From: Saccharibacillus deserti
GTDB taxonomy: Bacteria > Bacillota > Bacilli > Paenibacillales > Paenibacillaceae
Assembly: GCF_013618475.1 (NCBI RefSeq)
Contig: NZ_JABJVN010000001.1
Location: forward strand, 930,001 to 994,000
Direction of reading: 5' to 3'
DNA length: 64,000 nt
Position numbers and translations under genes: made by a program. The notes beneath the pieces were generated by a model, which had not been told where the DNA came from, did no database searches, and saw only the letters and a list, made by a program, of their open reading frames with translations. Positions 15,321 to 24,829 of the stretch are shown one piece after another; the stretch's first letter is position 1, and every line of letters begins with the position of its first letter.

Positions 15321-18128
15321 ATGCCTAACCCACAACTGAGCCGCTCCAACCGGACGACCGGAGGAAGCGGAAGCGGCGGGAACGGCGGAGGCAAAAAACC
15401 TCCGGCGGCTGCGAAAAAGAAAACGTCCCCGAAAAAGAAAAAAATTACGGGAAAACGCGTGTTTTGGACTCTGTTTTTCACGGCTGCTCTGGCGGTGCTC
15501 TGCGCACTTGGCGGCTATCTGTTCATTACCATCAACGGCGAGAAGATCCTTGCGGAAAACAAAGACAAGATCGATATCAAGGCACCGACGGTCATCTACG
15601 ACCGGACGGGCGTGCAGATCGGCGAGATCAAAATCCAGCGCGGAGAAGAAGTGGAGAGCGCGGATATTCCGAAACTTCTCCAGGATGCTTTTGTCGCAAC
15701 GGAAGACAAGCGCTTCTTCGAACATTCCGGGGTCGATCTGCGATCGATCGGACGCGCAGCCGTACGGGATATTATCGCGCGTTCCGCCGTCGAAGGCGGC
15801 AGCACGATTACCCAGCAGCTGGCCAAAAATATCTTCCTGTCGGCGGACAAAACCTTTTTCCGCAAAGCGACGGAAGTGTCGATTGCCCTGGCACTTGAAC
15901 GGGAGTTCAAAAAAGAAGAAATCCTGGCGATGTATCTCAACCGGATTTCGTTCGGGGGCCAATATTACGGGATCAAGGCCGCTTCCCAACGCTACTTCGG
16001 CAAAAGCGACCTGAACGATCTGAAGCTGTGGGAAATGGCGACGCTCGCGGCTATGCCAAAAGCTCCGACCCGGTACAATCCGATTGCCAATCCCGACAAG
16101 TCCAAAGAACGCCGCGCTGTGGTGCTCCAGCTTATGTATGAGCAGGGATACATTACGGAGGCGGAAAAAGACAAAGCGGCGGCCGTCGATTACAAGTATA
16201 CGCCGCCGGAAACCAAAGAAACGCATTATCAGGCTTTTATCGATTATGTGCTGCAGGAAGCCGAAGACGCCACGGCGTTGACCGAGGACGATCTGAACCG
16301 CGGCGGCTACAAAATCTATACGACTATGGACGCCAAAGCCCAGCAAAGTCTGGAAGACGCGTTCAAAGACGACTCGTTGTTCGAGCAAAGTCCGGACAAT
16401 CAGCCGGTACAGGCATCCATGACGATCACGAACAACCAGAACGGCAGTATCGTCGCCATCTTGGGCGCACGCAATTACCACAAAGGCGACTTCAACCGTG
16501 CCGTAAACAGCCGCAGGCAGCCGGGTTCGGCTTTCAAGCCGATCGCGTCTTACGCGCCAGCGCTTGAATCGGGCCAGTTTACGGTCGATTCGCGGCTGAG
16601 CAACGAACAGCAGAGTTTCGGCAAGTACAGTCCCAAGAACCTGCACGGGTACAGCCAATCCGTTTCGATGAAAGAAGCGTTGGCGGAGTCGATCAATATT
16701 CCGGCCGTATGGCTGCTGAATCAGATCGGCGTCGAGACCGGCTTCCAGTTTGCGGAGTCGCTCGGTATTCCTCTGACCGAGAAAGACCATAACCTGAGCC
16801 TTGCGCTCGGCGGTCTCAGCAGCGGGACCAATACACTCGAAATGGCGCAGGCGTACAACTCGTTCGCCAACGGCGGCAATTATGTCGGAGCGTATGCAAT
16901 CAAGTCGATTCGAGACTCGAACGAGATCGAGATCTACAGCCGAATCGACGACTCCAAGTCGGTCATGAGCGAGCAGACCGCTTACGACATGACGCGAATG
17001 ATGCAGAGCGTAATCACCGACGGTACAGGCAAAAAAGCCGATATCGGTCGTCCTCTGGCCGGGAAGACGGGTACGACGCAGAGCGGGATCGATGGCAACA
17101 GTGCCAACCGCGATGTCTGGTTTGTCGGGTATACGCCGGAATGGACCGGAGCCGTATGGATGGGCTACGACAAGCCGGATGCCGAGCATATGCTCAAGAA
17201 CAGCAGCGGCCTTGCCGCCTCGATGTTCGCCCGGGTTATGAGCCAGGCTCTTGAAGGAACGCCGGTTACCGACTTCAAAGCACCGGATGCCCCGGCCCAA
17301 GAGCCGGTCGTCCAGGAGCCGGAACCCGAACCGCCGGCGCCTGCCGAGCCGGTCGGCGCACCGGCAGGGCTTGTCGCTTCCTACGATGTGGGCGGCGAGA
17401 AAATCGTTCTGTCCTGGCAGCCGGTACCCGGAGACAATGTCCGCTACCGTCTGTATCGCCAGGAGTCGTCCGAAGCCCAGCCTTCGATGCTCTCCGACGG
17501 CCTGATGTCCGCTTCGGCGGAAGATTCGGGAGCATTGGCCGGATTGACTTACAGTTATGCGGTTACCGCCTATCGGGCGGGTGAAGAACCGGTTGTGGAG
17601 TCCGCGGCTTCCAATACGGTCAGTCTGACCGTACCTGCTCAGGACAATCCGGAAGAGGTGGTGCCGGAAGAGACGGTTCCGCCCGAGGAAATTGAAGAGA
17701 CGCCGCCGCCGGTTGATGAAGATCAAGAAGCCGTGCCTCCTCCCGTGGAAGACAACGGTCAAAACGGGAACGGAAACAACGGCGGCGAATCGGATAATGG
17801 AAATAACGGGAATAATGGTAACAACGGAAACAACGGAAACAACGGAAACAACGGAAACAACGGAAATAACGGAAATGACGGAAATGACGGAAATGACGGA
17901 AGTAACGGTGAGGGCGGCCAAACGACCGATCCGGGAACAGCGGTACCGCCCGAAGACGGCACGGAAAGCGAGCCAATTCCGGGTACCGTCGTTCCGGATG
18001 CTCCCGCCGATCAAGGGCAGCCCGATCCGACAGCCGAACCTCCGACCGATCCTAACGCCCAAACGACCGATCCGGGAACCGGTGAGGTTACGGACGGAAC
18101 ACAGGGCGACGCGACGACGCAGCCTTAA
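15321..18128 (+). CDS. Class A penicillin-binding protein (PBP1A type) with Asn/Gly-rich tail
   Basis: 935 residues, a bifunctional peptidoglycan synthase. A Lys/Gly-rich cytoplasmic tail (1-45) and one membrane anchor lead to the GT51 glycosyltransferase (EDKRFFEHSGVD, STITQQLAKN). The transpeptidase has GSAFKPI (catalytic Ser near 403), SIN in AESINIPAVW and KTGTT. Next come a fibronectin type III-like domain (about 680-770), a Pro/Glu segment and an Asn/Gly repeat (17760-17910). It ends in a Thr/Pro/Asp-rich tail. Start ATG 15321 is preferred over GTG 15306, which sits on the AAAGGGG site. Monocistronic with its own terminator. Confidence 0.93.
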   Translation: MPNPQLSRSNRTTGGSGSGGNGGGKKPPAAAKKKTSPKKKKITGKRVFWTLFFTAALAVLCALGGYLFITINGEKILAENKDKIDIKAPTVIYDRTGVQIGEIKIQRGEEVESADIPKLLQDAFVATEDKRFFEHSGVDLRSIGRAAVRDIIARSAVEGGSTITQQLAKNIFLSADKTFFRKATEVSIALALEREFKKEEILAMYLNRISFGGQYYGIKAASQRYFGKSDLNDLKLWEMATLAAMPKAPTRYNPIANPDKSKERRAVVLQLMYEQGYITEAEKDKAAAVDYKYTPPETKETHYQAFIDYVLQEAEDATALTEDDLNRGGYKIYTTMDAKAQQSLEDAFKDDSLFEQSPDNQPVQASMTITNNQNGSIVAILGARNYHKGDFNRAVNSRRQPGSAFKPIASYAPALESGQFTVDSRLSNEQQSFGKYSPKNLHGYSQSVSMKEALAESINIPAVWLLNQIGVETGFQFAESLGIPLTEKDHNLSLALGGLSSGTNTLEMAQAYNSFANGGNYVGAYAIKSIRDSNEIEIYSRIDDSKSVMSEQTAYDMTRMMQSVITDGTGKKADIGRPLAGKTGTTQSGIDGNSANRDVWFVGYTPEWTGAVWMGYDKPDAEHMLKNSSGLAASMFARVMSQALEGTPVTDFKAPDAPAQEPVVQEPEPEPPAPAEPVGAPAGLVASYDVGGEKIVLSWQPVPGDNVRYRLYRQESSEAQPSMLSDGLMSASAEDSGALAGLTYSYAVTAYRAGEEPVVESAASNTVSLTVPAQDNPEEVVPEETVPPEEIEETPPPVDEDQEAVPPPVEDNGQNGNGNNGGESDNGNNGNNGNNGNNGNNGNNGNNGNNGNDGNDGNDGSNGEGGQTTDPGTAVPPEDGTESEPIPGTVVPDAPADQGQPDPTAEPPTDPNAQTTDPGTGEVTDGTQGDATTQP
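17758..17910 (+). repeat. In-gene GGAAACAAC-type microrepeat coding for Asn-Gly-Asn
   Basis: About 15 imperfect 9-base units (GGAAACAAC, drifting to GGAAATGAC) run through the PBP C-terminal tail and encode NGN/NGND repeats. The perfect units at its centre suggest slippage-prone copy number variation. It is not a CRISPR array: units are adjacent with no unique spacers. Confidence 0.85.
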
Positions 18129-18202
18129 AAGAGGTCGGATAGGACGCAAAGAACGGCGCGTTGGCATCATTTTGTCCCTTCCAGGACATTCCAATCAAGC
18201 GG

Positions 18203-18238
18203 GCTCCGGAGCCGAAAACGGCTTTCCGGAGCTTTTTT
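18203..18238 (+). terminator. Terminator after the PBP gene
   Basis: Stem GCTCCGGAGCCG / CGGCTTTCCGGAGC (bulged) with TTTTTT tail, about 75 bases after the stop. Confidence 0.9.
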
Positions 18239-18356
18239 GCGCATTTTTTGCTTAAATCGGGTAATGTACAGCAGGAGCAAGCCAGTTCTTTTGTGAAGTG
18301 GCCCAAGAATGTGATAAGCTTGATTCAAATGGAATAATGGAAAGGGTCGGTTCCCT

Positions 18357-18908
18357 ATGAAACGTAAATTTGCTGACAGAGCCAACTGGCGGCGCGTAAC
18401 CGACCGGAGATTCTTGTGCCGGTATATCGACAGCCGCCGTTTTACGGGCTACGTAACCTTGTACAACATGCTCAAGCTGAAGGAACCGCTGATGAAAACG
18501 TATGGGGGACTCACGTTTTGCGTGGCCGACAAAGGCTATTCTTGGCTGCAGTACTTTCCCAAGGATGCCCACTTTATCGTCACCACCATGTTTAACGAAA
18601 AAAGGGAAGTCGTGGAGTGGTACATCGATATCTGCAAATCTCAGGGCGTGACGGATCAGGGAGTGCCCTGGTTCGACGACTTGTATTTGGACATCGTGGT
18701 GTTGGGAGACGGAACCGTCTTTCTGCTGGATGAAGACGAATTGGACGACGCGCTTCGGCGCGGCGTGATCACGGAAGCGGACTATGCGTTGGCGACCAAG
18801 ACGGCGCACGGGCTGCTGCGTATGATCGATGCCCATGCTTTTCCGTATTTCCGGCTTTCGATCGAACATCGCAGACGGCTGTTCCCGGCTTCGGCGCTGA
18901 AGGTCTGA
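18357..18908 (+). CDS. DUF402-family protein (possible nucleoside phosphatase)
   Basis: 183 residues. The C-terminal half has the DUF402 fold signature: EWYIDICKSQ, DLYLDIVVLGDGTVFLLDEDELDDAL. In related proteins (B. subtilis YgaC/Ntdp, FomD) the acidic clusters bind metal for hydrolysis of nucleoside di/triphosphates or cytidylyl compounds; activity here is inferred from family only. The N-terminus is very basic. The site GGAAAGGG is 12 bases upstream of the ATG. A YdcF-type gene follows 34 bases later. Confidence 0.8.
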   Translation: MKRKFADRANWRRVTDRRFLCRYIDSRRFTGYVTLYNMLKLKEPLMKTYGGLTFCVADKGYSWLQYFPKDAHFIVTTMFNEKREVVEWYIDICKSQGVTDQGVPWFDDLYLDIVVLGDGTVFLLDEDELDDALRRGVITEADYALATKTAHGLLRMIDAHAFPYFRLSIEHRRRLFPASALKV

Positions 18909-18942
18909 ACGTTGGCCGCGGTGTCGGGTGAAAGGGGAATCA

Positions 18943-19632
18943 GTGAACGTGGGAAACCTAGAGCGGGCGGGAGATTTTTGCGCAGAAGGACCCGGGCAAG
19001 AGCTTAAGCGGCAATCAAGCCGCGGCAGCCGTCGGAAGAAGCGCCTGCTTCTTGCGATTTTGGCCGGTATCCTTCTGTTTGCCTCCTGGACGCTGTATAT
19101 TCAACTCCGAATCGGTCAGGGGATGACCCTGGATCATAACCACCAAACGGATGTGGGCATTGTGCTGGGAGCAAGCCTCTGGGACAACAAACCGAGCCCG
19201 GCGCTCCAGGAAAGACTGGAGGCCGCTTACGAAGGCTACCGGCGCGAGGAGTATCCGGTGCTGATCGTCAGCGGGGGCCTCGATCATCCGCAGATGAGAT
19301 TGACCGAAGCGGAAGGCATGGCTGCCTATCTGGAAGAGCGCGGTGTACCGAAAGAACGAATTCTGCTGGAAAACAAAGCGACAAGCACTTACGAAAATCT
19401 GCTGTTCAGCAAAAAGATTATGCAAGAGCACGATATGCGGGACGCCACGATCGTGACCCATCGCTTCCATGGAGCAAGAGCTCTGGATATTGCGGAGTTT
19501 TTGGGTTACGAAGATCCCCAGTTTGCGCTTGCTCCGACCCGGGCTTTGAATTTGTGGCAGACACGCGGACGCGAAATGCTTGCTTTTACCAAATGGCTGT
19601 TCGATAAGCCGTCATTGCCAGTCGACAGCTGA
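18943..19632 (+). CDS. YdcF/ElyC/SanA-family (DUF218) membrane-anchored protein
   Basis: 229 residues. A basic cytoplasmic N-terminus is followed by one membrane segment (LLLAILAGILLFASWTLYIQL). The DUF218 domain includes VGIVLGASLWDNKPSPALQERL, LIVSGGLDHPQMRLTEAEGMAAYL and ENKATSTYENLLFSK. Family members are linked to envelope biogenesis (ElyC, SanA), but the reaction is unknown. The GTG at 18943 is preferred since AAAGGGGA lies 4-11 bases upstream; an in-frame GTG at 18928 lacks a site. Confidence 0.85.
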   Translation: MNVGNLERAGDFCAEGPGQELKRQSSRGSRRKKRLLLAILAGILLFASWTLYIQLRIGQGMTLDHNHQTDVGIVLGASLWDNKPSPALQERLEAAYEGYRREEYPVLIVSGGLDHPQMRLTEAEGMAAYLEERGVPKERILLENKATSTYENLLFSKKIMQEHDMRDATIVTHRFHGARALDIAEFLGYEDPQFALAPTRALNLWQTRGREMLAFTKWLFDKPSLPVDS

Positions 19633-19684
19633 ACGGCGATAATGAAAGGTCCGAAACCCTAAGGAAGAGAAGGAGAACAAAAGC

Positions 19685-20971
19685 ATGCAGAATACAACAA
19701 CATACGATACGACTCCGGAAGAGAATTCGCGCGCCATTTTGGTGAGTCTCGTCACCGATGAAGTGAAGCGTTCGGGCATCGATCCGGTTTATTCGCTGGA
19801 AGAGTTGGTCGCACTCGCCGAAACCGCAGGAGTCCAAGTGCTGACGACTCTTGCTCAGAACAAAGAGAAGAAAGACACGAAATGGTTTATCGGCAAAGGG
19901 AAGGTTCAGGAACTAAAAGTGCTGGCGGACGAACTTGGTGCCAATACCGCTATTTTCGATCAGGAACTCTCCGGAGCGCAGGTTCGCAATCTGGAGCAAG
20001 AACTGGACTTGAAAATTATTGACCGGACCCAGCTGATTCTGGATATCTTCGCCCAGCGTGCCAAAACGCGCGAAGGCATTATCCAGGTAGAATTGGCGCA
20101 GCTCAGCTATCTGCTGCCGCGTCTGGCGGGACAAGGAGGCAACCTGTCGAGACTCGGCGGCGGACTGGGTTCGCGGGGCCCCGGCGAAACGAAGCTCGAG
20201 ACGGATCGCCGGCATATCCGCGGACGGATCGACGAACTGCGCCGCCAGATCGGCGAAGTGGAGAAACATCGTACACTGCAGCGGCAGCGCCGCAAGAAAA
20301 GCGGAACGGTTCAAGTCGCGCTGGTCGGTTATACCAACGCAGGCAAGTCGACGCTGCTGCGTCAGCTGACCAATGCCGACGTGTATGTGCAGAATCAGCT
20401 GTTCGCTACCCTCGATCCGACGTCGAGAATGCTGGAGCTGCCGGGCGGCCGCGAGATCATTTTGACCGATACGGTCGGTTTTATCCAGAATCTGCCGCAC
20501 AATCTGATCGCTGCTTTCCGGGCAACGCTTGAAGAAGTGAACGAAGCCGATCTGGTTCTGCATGTTGTAGACGCTTCCGCGGCCATGCTGGATGACCAGA
20601 TGAGAGTCGTGGACCGAATTCTGGAAGAACTCGGAGCCGGAGGCAAGCCGCAGATCCGATTGTACAACAAGAAAGATCTCTGTGCGCCTGAGCAGCTGGA
20701 GCTGCTTCCGGAAGACGAATCGAATCTGCGGATCAGCGCCTACAGCGAATCGGATATGGAAAGGCTGCTGAATCGTCTGCAGGAAGAACTGACCGGAGGC
20801 ACGGTAAGCTACCGCATTCCGGCTTCCCGCGGCGACTTGTCTGCCCAGCTCTACAAATTGGGCGAAGTAGTGTCCCAAGAGTTCGAGGAAGAAGACGTAG
20901 TGTACGAAGTGAGACTGCATAAAGGCGAGTCGGAAAAGTATGAGTACCTGCTCGAAGAATATAAAGTTTAA
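19685..20971 (+). CDS. hflX: Ribosome-associated GTPase HflX
   Basis: 428 residues. HflX binds the 50S subunit and rescues stalled or damaged ribosomes. The N-terminal HflX domain holds GKVQELK and the glycine-rich linker GGLGSRGPGETKLETDRR. The G domain has G1 GYTNAGKST (about 214-222), G3 DTVGF and G4 YNKKD. The ATG has an AAGGAGAA site. The order hflX-ynbB-glnR-glnA matches Bacillus. Confidence 0.96.
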   Translation: MQNTTTYDTTPEENSRAILVSLVTDEVKRSGIDPVYSLEELVALAETAGVQVLTTLAQNKEKKDTKWFIGKGKVQELKVLADELGANTAIFDQELSGAQVRNLEQELDLKIIDRTQLILDIFAQRAKTREGIIQVELAQLSYLLPRLAGQGGNLSRLGGGLGSRGPGETKLETDRRHIRGRIDELRRQIGEVEKHRTLQRQRRKKSGTVQVALVGYTNAGKSTLLRQLTNADVYVQNQLFATLDPTSRMLELPGGREIILTDTVGFIQNLPHNLIAAFRATLEEVNEADLVLHVVDASAAMLDDQMRVVDRILEELGAGGKPQIRLYNKKDLCAPEQLELLPEDESNLRISAYSESDMERLLNRLQEELTGGTVSYRIPASRGDLSAQLYKLGEVVSQEFEEEDVVYEVRLHKGESEKYEYLLEEYKV

Positions 20972-20982
20972 AAAAGCTCCGC

Positions 20983-21014
20983 GACTTTCCCGCTTCTTCC
21001 GAAGCGGGAAAGTC
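20983..21014. terminator. Strong hairpin after hflX
   Basis: A perfect 14-bp stem GACTTTCCCGCTTC / GAAGCGGGAAAGTC with a 4-base loop, 11 bases after the hflX stop. There is no plus-strand T tract, so it may be a stabiliser or partial terminator rather than a classic intrinsic terminator. Confidence 0.6.
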
Positions 21015-21180
21015 TGTCGTGGGACAAAATTCTGTTAGATAGTAAAGAGACAATCTTACACAGGAATAACGCACTAATGATGGGAAGCGTCAGCTTCCTG
21101 TCTGACACGGTCGGTGACGGCAGCGTCGGGCAGGTCCGGTTGGCGGATACTTTTGCGAAACAGAAGGACGGAATATAAAA

Positions 21181-22434
21181 ATGAGAACATTCGATACAAG
21201 AATCGAGCAGTGGAAAAACGAAGCGGAAGCACGGGTTCGTCCCCGCTTCGACAGCATAGATGAAGTTGTGGAACATAATCAGTGGAAAGTGATCGAAGCT
21301 TTCCGGGCATGCAAAGTCAGCGATTATCATTTTAATCCTTCAACGGGCTACGCTTATAACGACCGGGGGCGCGAAGTGCTCGACGAGCTGTATGCCAAAG
21401 TGTTTGGAGCCGAAGCGGCGCTGGTACGCCCTCACTTCGCTTCGGGTACGCATACCATTTCGACGGCGCTGTTCGGCGTGCTGCGTCCCGGCGACGAACT
21501 GCTGTATATCACGGGCGCTCCCTACGATACCCTGCATAAAGTAATCGGCAAAAAAGGCGACGGAACAGGTTCGCTTGCCGATTTCGGAATCGGCTACAAG
21601 GAAGCGGCTCTGCTGGGCGACGGAGGAGTCGACTGGGACGAAGTGGCCCGGCAGATTACGCCGAACACCAAGGTCGTCGGAATCCAGCGTTCGCGGGGAT
21701 ATGCTTGGCGTCTGCCTTTTACGGTAGCGGAAATTGGCGACATGACACGTAAAGTCAAAGAAATGTGTCCCGGTGCCGTTGTATTCGTGGATAATTGTTA
21801 CGGCGAATTTACGGAGAAGCTCGAACCTACCGAAGTTGGCGTCGATCTGATGGCCGGATCCCTGATCAAGAATCCCGGCGGCGGCTTGGCGGAAACAGGC
21901 GGTTATATCTGCGGCCGCGCAGACTTGGTCGAACGGGCGGCTTATCGATTGACGGCACCGGGAATCGGAGCGGAAGTCGGCGCGATGCTCGGTACGACCC
22001 GCGGAATTTATCAGGGGCTGTATATGGCGCCTACCATTGTGGGACAAGCGGTAAAAGGAAGCGTTTTTGCGGCGGCCATGTTTGAATTGGCGGGGTTTGC
22101 CAGCAGTCCGGCATGGGATGCGCCGAGAACGGATCTGATCCAGGCAGTCGTATTCGATCGGCCGGAGCAGCTGATTGCTTTTGTACAGGGCGTTCAGTTG
22201 GCAGCGGCGGTGGACAGCCACGTCGTTCCCGAGCCTTGGGATATGCCGGGATACGAACACCCCGTCATTATGGCGGCAGGTACGTTTATTCAGGGAGGAA
22301 GCCTTGAATTGTCGGCCGATGCTCCGATCCGTGAACCTTACATTGGCTACCTGCAGGGCGGTTTGACTTATTCCCACGTAAAGTACGGGGTGCTAAATGC
22401 ACTCCAGACACTTTTTGACCGTAATTTACTGTGA
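21181..22434 (+). CDS. ynbB: PLP-dependent enzyme, YnbB/'aluminium resistance' family (Met_gamma_lyase)
   Basis: 417 residues, fold type I cysteine/methionine lyase-like enzyme. The PLP lysine is K230 in MAGSLIKNPGGGLAETGGY; upstream VVFVDNCYGEF supplies the cofactor-contacting Asp. ALVRPHFASGTHTI is a family hallmark. B. subtilis YnbB is the ortholog by sequence pattern and location between hflX and glnR; its substrate is unsettled. AAGGACGG precedes the ATG. The glnR operator begins inside its last codons. Confidence 0.92.
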   Translation: MRTFDTRIEQWKNEAEARVRPRFDSIDEVVEHNQWKVIEAFRACKVSDYHFNPSTGYAYNDRGREVLDELYAKVFGAEAALVRPHFASGTHTISTALFGVLRPGDELLYITGAPYDTLHKVIGKKGDGTGSLADFGIGYKEAALLGDGGVDWDEVARQITPNTKVVGIQRSRGYAWRLPFTVAEIGDMTRKVKEMCPGAVVFVDNCYGEFTEKLEPTEVGVDLMAGSLIKNPGGGLAETGGYICGRADLVERAAYRLTAPGIGAEVGAMLGTTRGIYQGLYMAPTIVGQAVKGSVFAAAMFELAGFASSPAWDAPRTDLIQAVVFDRPEQLIAFVQGVQLAAAVDSHVVPEPWDMPGYEHPVIMAAGTFIQGGSLELSADAPIREPYIGYLQGGLTYSHVKYGVLNALQTLFDRNLL

Positions 22435-22446
22435 GTTAATCTAACA
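22430..22446. promoter_or_regulatory. GlnR/TnrA operator upstream of glnRA
   Basis: TGTGAGTTAATCTAACA fits the GlnR/TnrA consensus TGTNA-N7-TNACA exactly. It covers the stop of the ynbB gene and ends 5 bases before the -35 of the glnR promoter, close to the arrangement of glnRo1 in B. subtilis. It predicts nitrogen-dependent autorepression of glnRA. Confidence 0.85.
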
Positions 22447-22451
22447 CATCA

Positions 22452-22480
22452 TTGACGCTTCCTATCAGGATATGTACAAT
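22452..22480 (+). promoter_or_regulatory. glnRA promoter (sigma-A type)
   Basis: -35 TTGACG and -10 TACAAT separated by exactly 17 bases, directly downstream of the GlnR box and 43 bases before the glnR start. Confidence 0.85.
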
Positions 22481-22523
22481 AAGAGAGAGAATAAGAAAAG
22501 TACATTGGAAGGTTGATGAAGAT

Positions 22524-22937
22524 ATGGGCGATGATATTCGCAGAAATATGGCCTTGTTCCCGATAGGGATCGTAATGAAACTTACCGATCTGTCCGCACG
22601 GCAGATCCGTTACTACGAACAGCATAGTCTGATCGTTCCCGCGCGGACATCCGGCAATCAGCGGTTGTTCTCTTTCAACGATGTCGAGCGGCTGCTCGAG
22701 ATCAAAGCGCTGATCGAAAAAGGGGTCAATATTGCCGGTATCAAGCAGGTGATGAACCCGGTTACGAAAGAATCCGAAGAAGCGACGGTCCTGAACGCGG
22801 CGACCGAAGAAAAGCGCAAAGAGCTTTCCGATTCGCAGCTTCACCGTATGCTTAAGCAGCAGTTGGTTTCCGGCAAGAAACCGGGTCAAGTCTCGTTGAT
22901 TCAGGGCGAACTGTCCCGATTCTTTAATAGAAAATAA
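22524..22937 (+). CDS. glnR: MerR-family nitrogen repressor GlnR
   Basis: 137 residues. The N-terminal MerR winged helix (FPIGIVMKLTDLSARQIRYYEQ, GNQRLFSFNDVERLLEIK) is nearly as in B. subtilis GlnR. The C-terminal tail SLIQGELSRFFNRK matches the autoinhibitory segment released by feedback-inhibited glutamine synthetase. The ATG at 22524 (GGAAGGTTGATGAAG upstream) gives the canonical N-terminus MGDDIRRNM. It is transcribed with glnA. Confidence 0.96.
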   Translation: MGDDIRRNMALFPIGIVMKLTDLSARQIRYYEQHSLIVPARTSGNQRLFSFNDVERLLEIKALIEKGVNIAGIKQVMNPVTKESEEATVLNAATEEKRKELSDSQLHRMLKQQLVSGKKPGQVSLIQGELSRFFNRK

Positions 22938-22977
22938 GATCGACCTGCATCTTGTGCGCCGAAGCGGTATCCGCAAA

Positions 22978-22995
22978 GGTGCGTTCGACGCACGA
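22978..22995. other. Small hairpin between glnR and glnA
   Basis: GTGCGTTCGACGCAC forms a 5-6 bp stem with a TTCGA loop in the 112-base glnR-glnA gap. It has no T tract. It may mark mRNA processing or differential stability of the two cistrons; inference only. Confidence 0.35.
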
Positions 22996-23049
22996 GGTGC
23001 GTATACTTAAGCTTGTAAGGAATAAAAGAGAAGAAGAGGAGAGGGTATC

Positions 23050-24378
23050 TTGAGTTACAAAAAAGAGGACATCCTGCGTATTGCCAAGGAAGAGAACGTT
23101 CGCTTTATCCGCCTTCAATTTACCGATTTGCTCGGCGCGATCAAAAACGTCGAGATTCCGGTAAGCCAATTGGAAAAAGCGCTCGACAACAAAATGATGT
23201 TTGACGGCTCTTCCATCGAAGGTTATGTACGGATCGAAGAATCGGACATGTATCTGTACCCGGACCTTGATACCTGGGTCGTATTCCCTTGGGTAACCGA
23301 AAACCGCGTTGCCCGCATGATCTGCGATATCTACCTTCCTTCCGGCAAGCCGTTCCCTGGCGACCCGCGGGCGGTACTGCGCCGTGCGTTGGAAGAAGCC
23401 GAAGAAATGGGCTTCAGCGCGATGAATGTAGGACCCGAGCCTGAATTCTTCCTGTTCCGCACGGACGAGAACGGCAATCCGACCGACGAATTGAACGACC
23501 AGGGCGGTTACTTCGACTTGGCGCCTATGGATCTTGGCGAGAACTGCCGCCGCGAGATCGTCATCACGCTGGAAGAAATGGGCTTCGAGATCGAAGCTTC
23601 CCACCACGAAGTGGCTCCGGGACAGCACGAGATCGATTTCAAGTACGAGAACGCGCTCAAAGCGGCCGACCAGATCCAGACGTTCAAGCTGGTCGTCAAG
23701 ACGATCGCGCGTCAGCACGGTCTTCATGCGACCTTTATGCCCAAACCTTTGTTTGGCATGAACGGTTCGGGTATGCACTGTCACCAGTCGCTGTTCCGCG
23801 GCGGTGAAAATGCGTTCTATGACGAAAGCGATACGCTAGGTCTGAGCGAGACGGCCCGTTACTATATGGCCGGTATCCTCAAGCATGCGCGCGCATTTGC
23901 GGCGATCACCAACCCGACCGTCAACTCGTATAAACGTCTCGTACCGGGCTATGAAGCGCCTTGTTACGTGGCTTGGTCCGCCAGCAATCGCAGCCCGATG
24001 ATCCGGATCCCGGCATCGCGTGGAATGAGTACGCGTATCGAAGTCCGCAACCCGGACCCGGCCGCGAACCCTTACCTGGCATTGGCTGTGATGTTGAAGT
24101 CGGGTCTGGACGGAATTCGCAGACAGCTTACGCTGCCGGCTCCGATCGACCGCAACATCTATGTAATGTCCGAAGAGGAGCGGATTGAAGAAGGAATTCC
24201 GAGCCTTCCGGCCGACCTGAAGGAAGCGCTCAACGAGCTGATCCGCGACGAAGTCGTGGTACAGGCTATGGGCGAACACGCTCTGACCCACTTCTACGAA
24301 CTGAAGGAAATCGAATGGGATATGTACCGCACGCAGGTCCACCAGTGGGAACGCGATCAGTACATGACTCTCTACTAG
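23050..24378 (+). CDS. glnA: Glutamine synthetase, type I
   Basis: 442 residues, a GSI-alpha enzyme making glutamine from glutamate, ammonia and ATP. The beta-grasp N-terminus has [19 protein letters not shown] and [13 protein letters not shown]; the catalytic part has [20 protein letters not shown] and NRSPMIRIP. The short form without the adenylylation loop is typical of Firmicutes, regulated by feedback and GlnR. The start is TTG with GAGGAGAGGG 6 bases upstream. A 54-bp near-copy of its 3' end recurs at 29287-29340. Confidence 0.97.
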   Translation: MSYKKEDILRIAKEENVRFIRLQFTDLLGAIKNVEIPVSQLEKALDNKMMFDGSSIEGYVRIEESDMYLYPDLDTWVVFPWVTENRVARMICDIYLPSGKPFPGDPRAVLRRALEEAEEMGFSAMNVGPEPEFFLFRTDENGNPTDELNDQGGYFDLAPMDLGENCRREIVITLEEMGFEIEASHHEVAPGQHEIDFKYENALKAADQIQTFKLVVKTIARQHGLHATFMPKPLFGMNGSGMHCHQSLFRGGENAFYDESDTLGLSETARYYMAGILKHARAFAAITNPTVNSYKRLVPGYEAPCYVAWSASNRSPMIRIPASRGMSTRIEVRNPDPAANPYLALAVMLKSGLDGIRRQLTLPAPIDRNIYVMSEEERIEEGIPSLPADLKEALNELIRDEVVVQAMGEHALTHFYELKEIEWDMYRTQVHQWERDQYMTLY

Positions 24379-24385
24379 AACCTCA

Positions 24386-24419
24386 AACCCTTGGCGCTCT
24401 AAGCGTTGAGGGTTTTTTT
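24386..24419 (+). terminator. glnA terminator
   Basis: AACCCTTGGCGCT / AGCGTTGAGGGTT with seven T residues, 8 bases after the glnA stop. Confidence 0.92.
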
Positions 24420-24829
24420 GTGAATTGACTTCCGGCGAATATCCATGGCCGATTCGAATTTATTCATTGATGCTAAAGAACAAGTCGGTTTCCTCCTCGT
24501 TGGGTTCTCGACAATTGCACGATACCGGAGATGCGGCTTGTTTGCTATTTTTTAAGTTAAAATCTATGAAGGACATGTTGGGGTGAAGGGGCCAAAAATC
24601 GGGTAGAACTATTGAAACTCGCATCGCCGATTTCAACTAGGATCGTCAAGTAGAAGGGGTCTACAGAAGTTAGGTTCATCACAAAAACTATATACTCTTT
24701 CAGTGAGGAATGCTAAAAAGAAGATAAAGAGGTACTTAAAGATTCGGCAGATACAGTTGAAAATCCAAAGCGGAGATTATACAATTTTTATTATAAATTT
24801 CCGCCTGAACTTGTTAGGAGTGATCAAAC
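24420..24829. other. AT-rich stretch without recognised genes
   Basis: About 410 bases after the glnA terminator. Base composition shifts towards A/T. I see no open frame with a plausible ribosome binding site and no RNA structure that I recognise. A frame at 24703-24966 has no site and no similarity. Confidence 0.5.

Noticed and set aside
17758-17910. CRISPR-like regular repeat
   Set aside because: Adjacent 9-base units, no spacers, in frame within the PBP gene.
15309-18194. 961-codon minus-strand open frame opposite the PBP gene
   Set aside because: Antisense shadow; its Val/Ser/Ile repeat is the complement of the Asn-Gly repeat.
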